This document shows positions 63,319 through 64,000 of a DNA stretch of 64,000 nucleotides, piece after piece. Position 1 is the first letter of the stretch. The number at the start of each line of letters is the position of its first letter. The stretch comes from Pseudoalteromonas undina (lineage in GTDB: Bacteria; Pseudomonadota; Gammaproteobacteria; Enterobacterales; Alteromonadaceae). The translations under genes were made by a program, and so were the position numbers. Location: NCBI RefSeq assembly GCF_000238275.3, contig NZ_AHCF03000003.1:2046001-2110000 (forward strand), read 5' to 3'. The notes under the pieces are model-generated. The model saw only the letters and a program-made list of their open reading frames with translations, was not told where the DNA came from and ran no database searches.

Positions 63319-64000
63319 GTGAAAATTACCGATACTAGCGTCAAACGCCCCGTTTTTGCGATTGTTATTAACTTACTGTTACTCACTTTTGGCTTAGTTG
63401 CTTTTAGTATGCTGCCTTTGCGTGAGTATCCAGATATTGAAACACCGATTGTAAATATTAGTACTGAATATACCGGTGCATCTGCTGAAATTATTGAAAC
63501 AAAAATAACCCAAGTTATCGAAAACCGTATTTCGGGGATTGAGGGTATTAAAAGTATTAACTCATCGAGTCGTAATGGCCGCTCAAACATTACCATTGAG
63601 TTTAATATTAACCGCGACATAGACGATGCCTCTAACGATGTACGTGAACGTGTTGCACGGGCATTAGACAGCCTACCAGAGCAAGTACGCCCTCCTGAAG
63701 TATCAAAATCAAATAGTGACGAAAGCCCTATCGCGTGGTTTGTACTTAACAGTGAAACCATGGATTCATTGCAGCTTTCTGATTATGCACAGCGTTTTAT
63801 TGTCGACCGTTTGGCCGTTGTTGATGGTGTATCAAATGTGCGTATTGGGGGAGAGCGAAAGTATGCTATGAAAGTATGGCTTAACCGCCAAGCGATGGCA
63901 GCTCGTGGCATTACCTCTAGTGATATAGAGCAAACACTTCGCAGTGAAAATGTAGAGCTTCCGGCGGGTGAAATTGAATCGGTAGACCGTGATTTTACTG
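63319..64000 (+). CDS. RND multidrug efflux pump, inner-membrane subunit (cut by window end)
   Basis: The first ~227 residues of a proton-driven RND exporter (about 1030 expected). It has the HAE1-type start MKITDTSVKRPVFAIVINLLLL, LPLREYPDIETPIVNISTEYTGASAEIIE, GIEGIKSINSSSRNGRSNITIEF and RPPEVSKSNSDESPIAWFVLNS. The GTG start at 63319 has AAGGGG 6 nt upstream and follows the adaptor stop by 3 bp. The periplasmic pore-domain start is present but the proton-relay helices lie beyond the window. Substrate unknown. Confidence 0.95.
   Translation, partial: MKITDTSVKRPVFAIVINLLLLTFGLVAFSMLPLREYPDIETPIVNISTEYTGASAEIIETKITQVIENRISGIEGIKSINSSSRNGRSNITIEFNINRDIDDASNDVRERVARALDSLPEQVRPPEVSKSNSDESPIAWFVLNSETMDSLQLSDYAQRFIVDRLAVVDGVSNVRIGGERKYAMKVWLNRQAMAARGITSSDIEQTLRSENVELPAGEIESVDRDFT

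Noticed and set aside
63156..63761. 201-codon open frame on the minus strand
   Set aside because: It lies antisense to the RND adaptor end and pump start, which carry clear family motifs; its translation shows no domain.

Overview
This window looks like core chromosome of a marine gammaproteobacterium of the Alteromonadales, most probably Pseudoalteromonas or a close relative. This rests on gene content and protein character: AT-rich DNA, an Na+-NQR respiratory operon, a TonB receptor with a beta-propeller phytase, type-B PutA without a DNA-binding domain, the RlmG/YajG/AmpG and ErpA/ClcA/HemL neighbourhoods, and FabV. I see no insertion sequence, prophage, CRISPR array, rRNA or tRNA. About 53 protein genes fill the window. 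The genes at both ends (metA and an RND pump) are cut by the window.

Layout. 1-800: 5' part of metA with a MetJ operator, then ettA. 2.6-5.8 kb: a PilZ protein, an HDAC-like deacylase, and a degenerate-GGDEF membrane protein overlapping an AraC-type regulator. 6.1-11.4 kb: a phytate/organophosphate module (TonB receptor, purple-acid-type phosphatase, two-domain beta-propeller phytase lipoprotein) behind a PhoB-like box. 11.5-15 kb: an exported orphan, then a MocR regulator divergent from a GNAT-PaiB pair. 15-20 kb: cyoABCDE, cytochrome bo3 ubiquinol oxidase plus haem O synthase. 20.2-20.6 kb: an unknown membrane protein preceded by a perfect FNR box. 21-28.2 kb: nqrABCDEF-apbE-nqrM, the sodium-pumping NADH dehydrogenase with its flavin transferase and maturation factor. 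28.5-34.6 kb: fabV (behind a FadR-like box), bolA, alkB-like, rlmG-yajG-cyclophilin and ampG. 34.7-40.7 kb: small HTH protein, small membrane protein, erpA (behind an IscR type-1 site), clcA, hemJ, pyrB, hemL. 40.8-46 kb: mrcB, glnK-amtB (sigma-54 promoter plus NtrC-like site) and a double-receiver response regulator. 46-50.8 kb: S10 peptidase, START protein, CYTH-CHAD triphosphatase and an SH3 protein. 50.8-56.6 kb: an Lrp-type regulator divergent from putA with an Lrp-consensus operator between them, then an HD-GYP protein. 56.6-62 kb: gspAB, two DUF1566/Lcl_C exported proteins and two uncharacterised genes. 62.2-64 kb: an RND efflux adaptor and the start of its pump.

The respiratory part forms one electron path: Na+-NQR reduces ubiquinone and cytochrome bo3 oxidises ubiquinol. 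The phosphate module would bind and import inositol phosphates at the outer membrane and strip phosphate from them outside the cytoplasm.

The most informative non-coding signals are transcription-factor sites read directly from the sequence: MetJ, PhoB, FNR, FadR, IscR type 1, sigma-54/NtrC and Lrp. I did not find a clearly new biological system. The best candidates for undescribed biology are the FNR-box membrane gene at 20.2 kb with a 147-bp segment bounded by 13-bp inverted repeats beside it, the GGDEF(AGDCF)-AraC overlapping pair, the tandem Lcl_C proteins beside gspAB, and a terminator that doubles as an NtrC-like site upstream of glnK.
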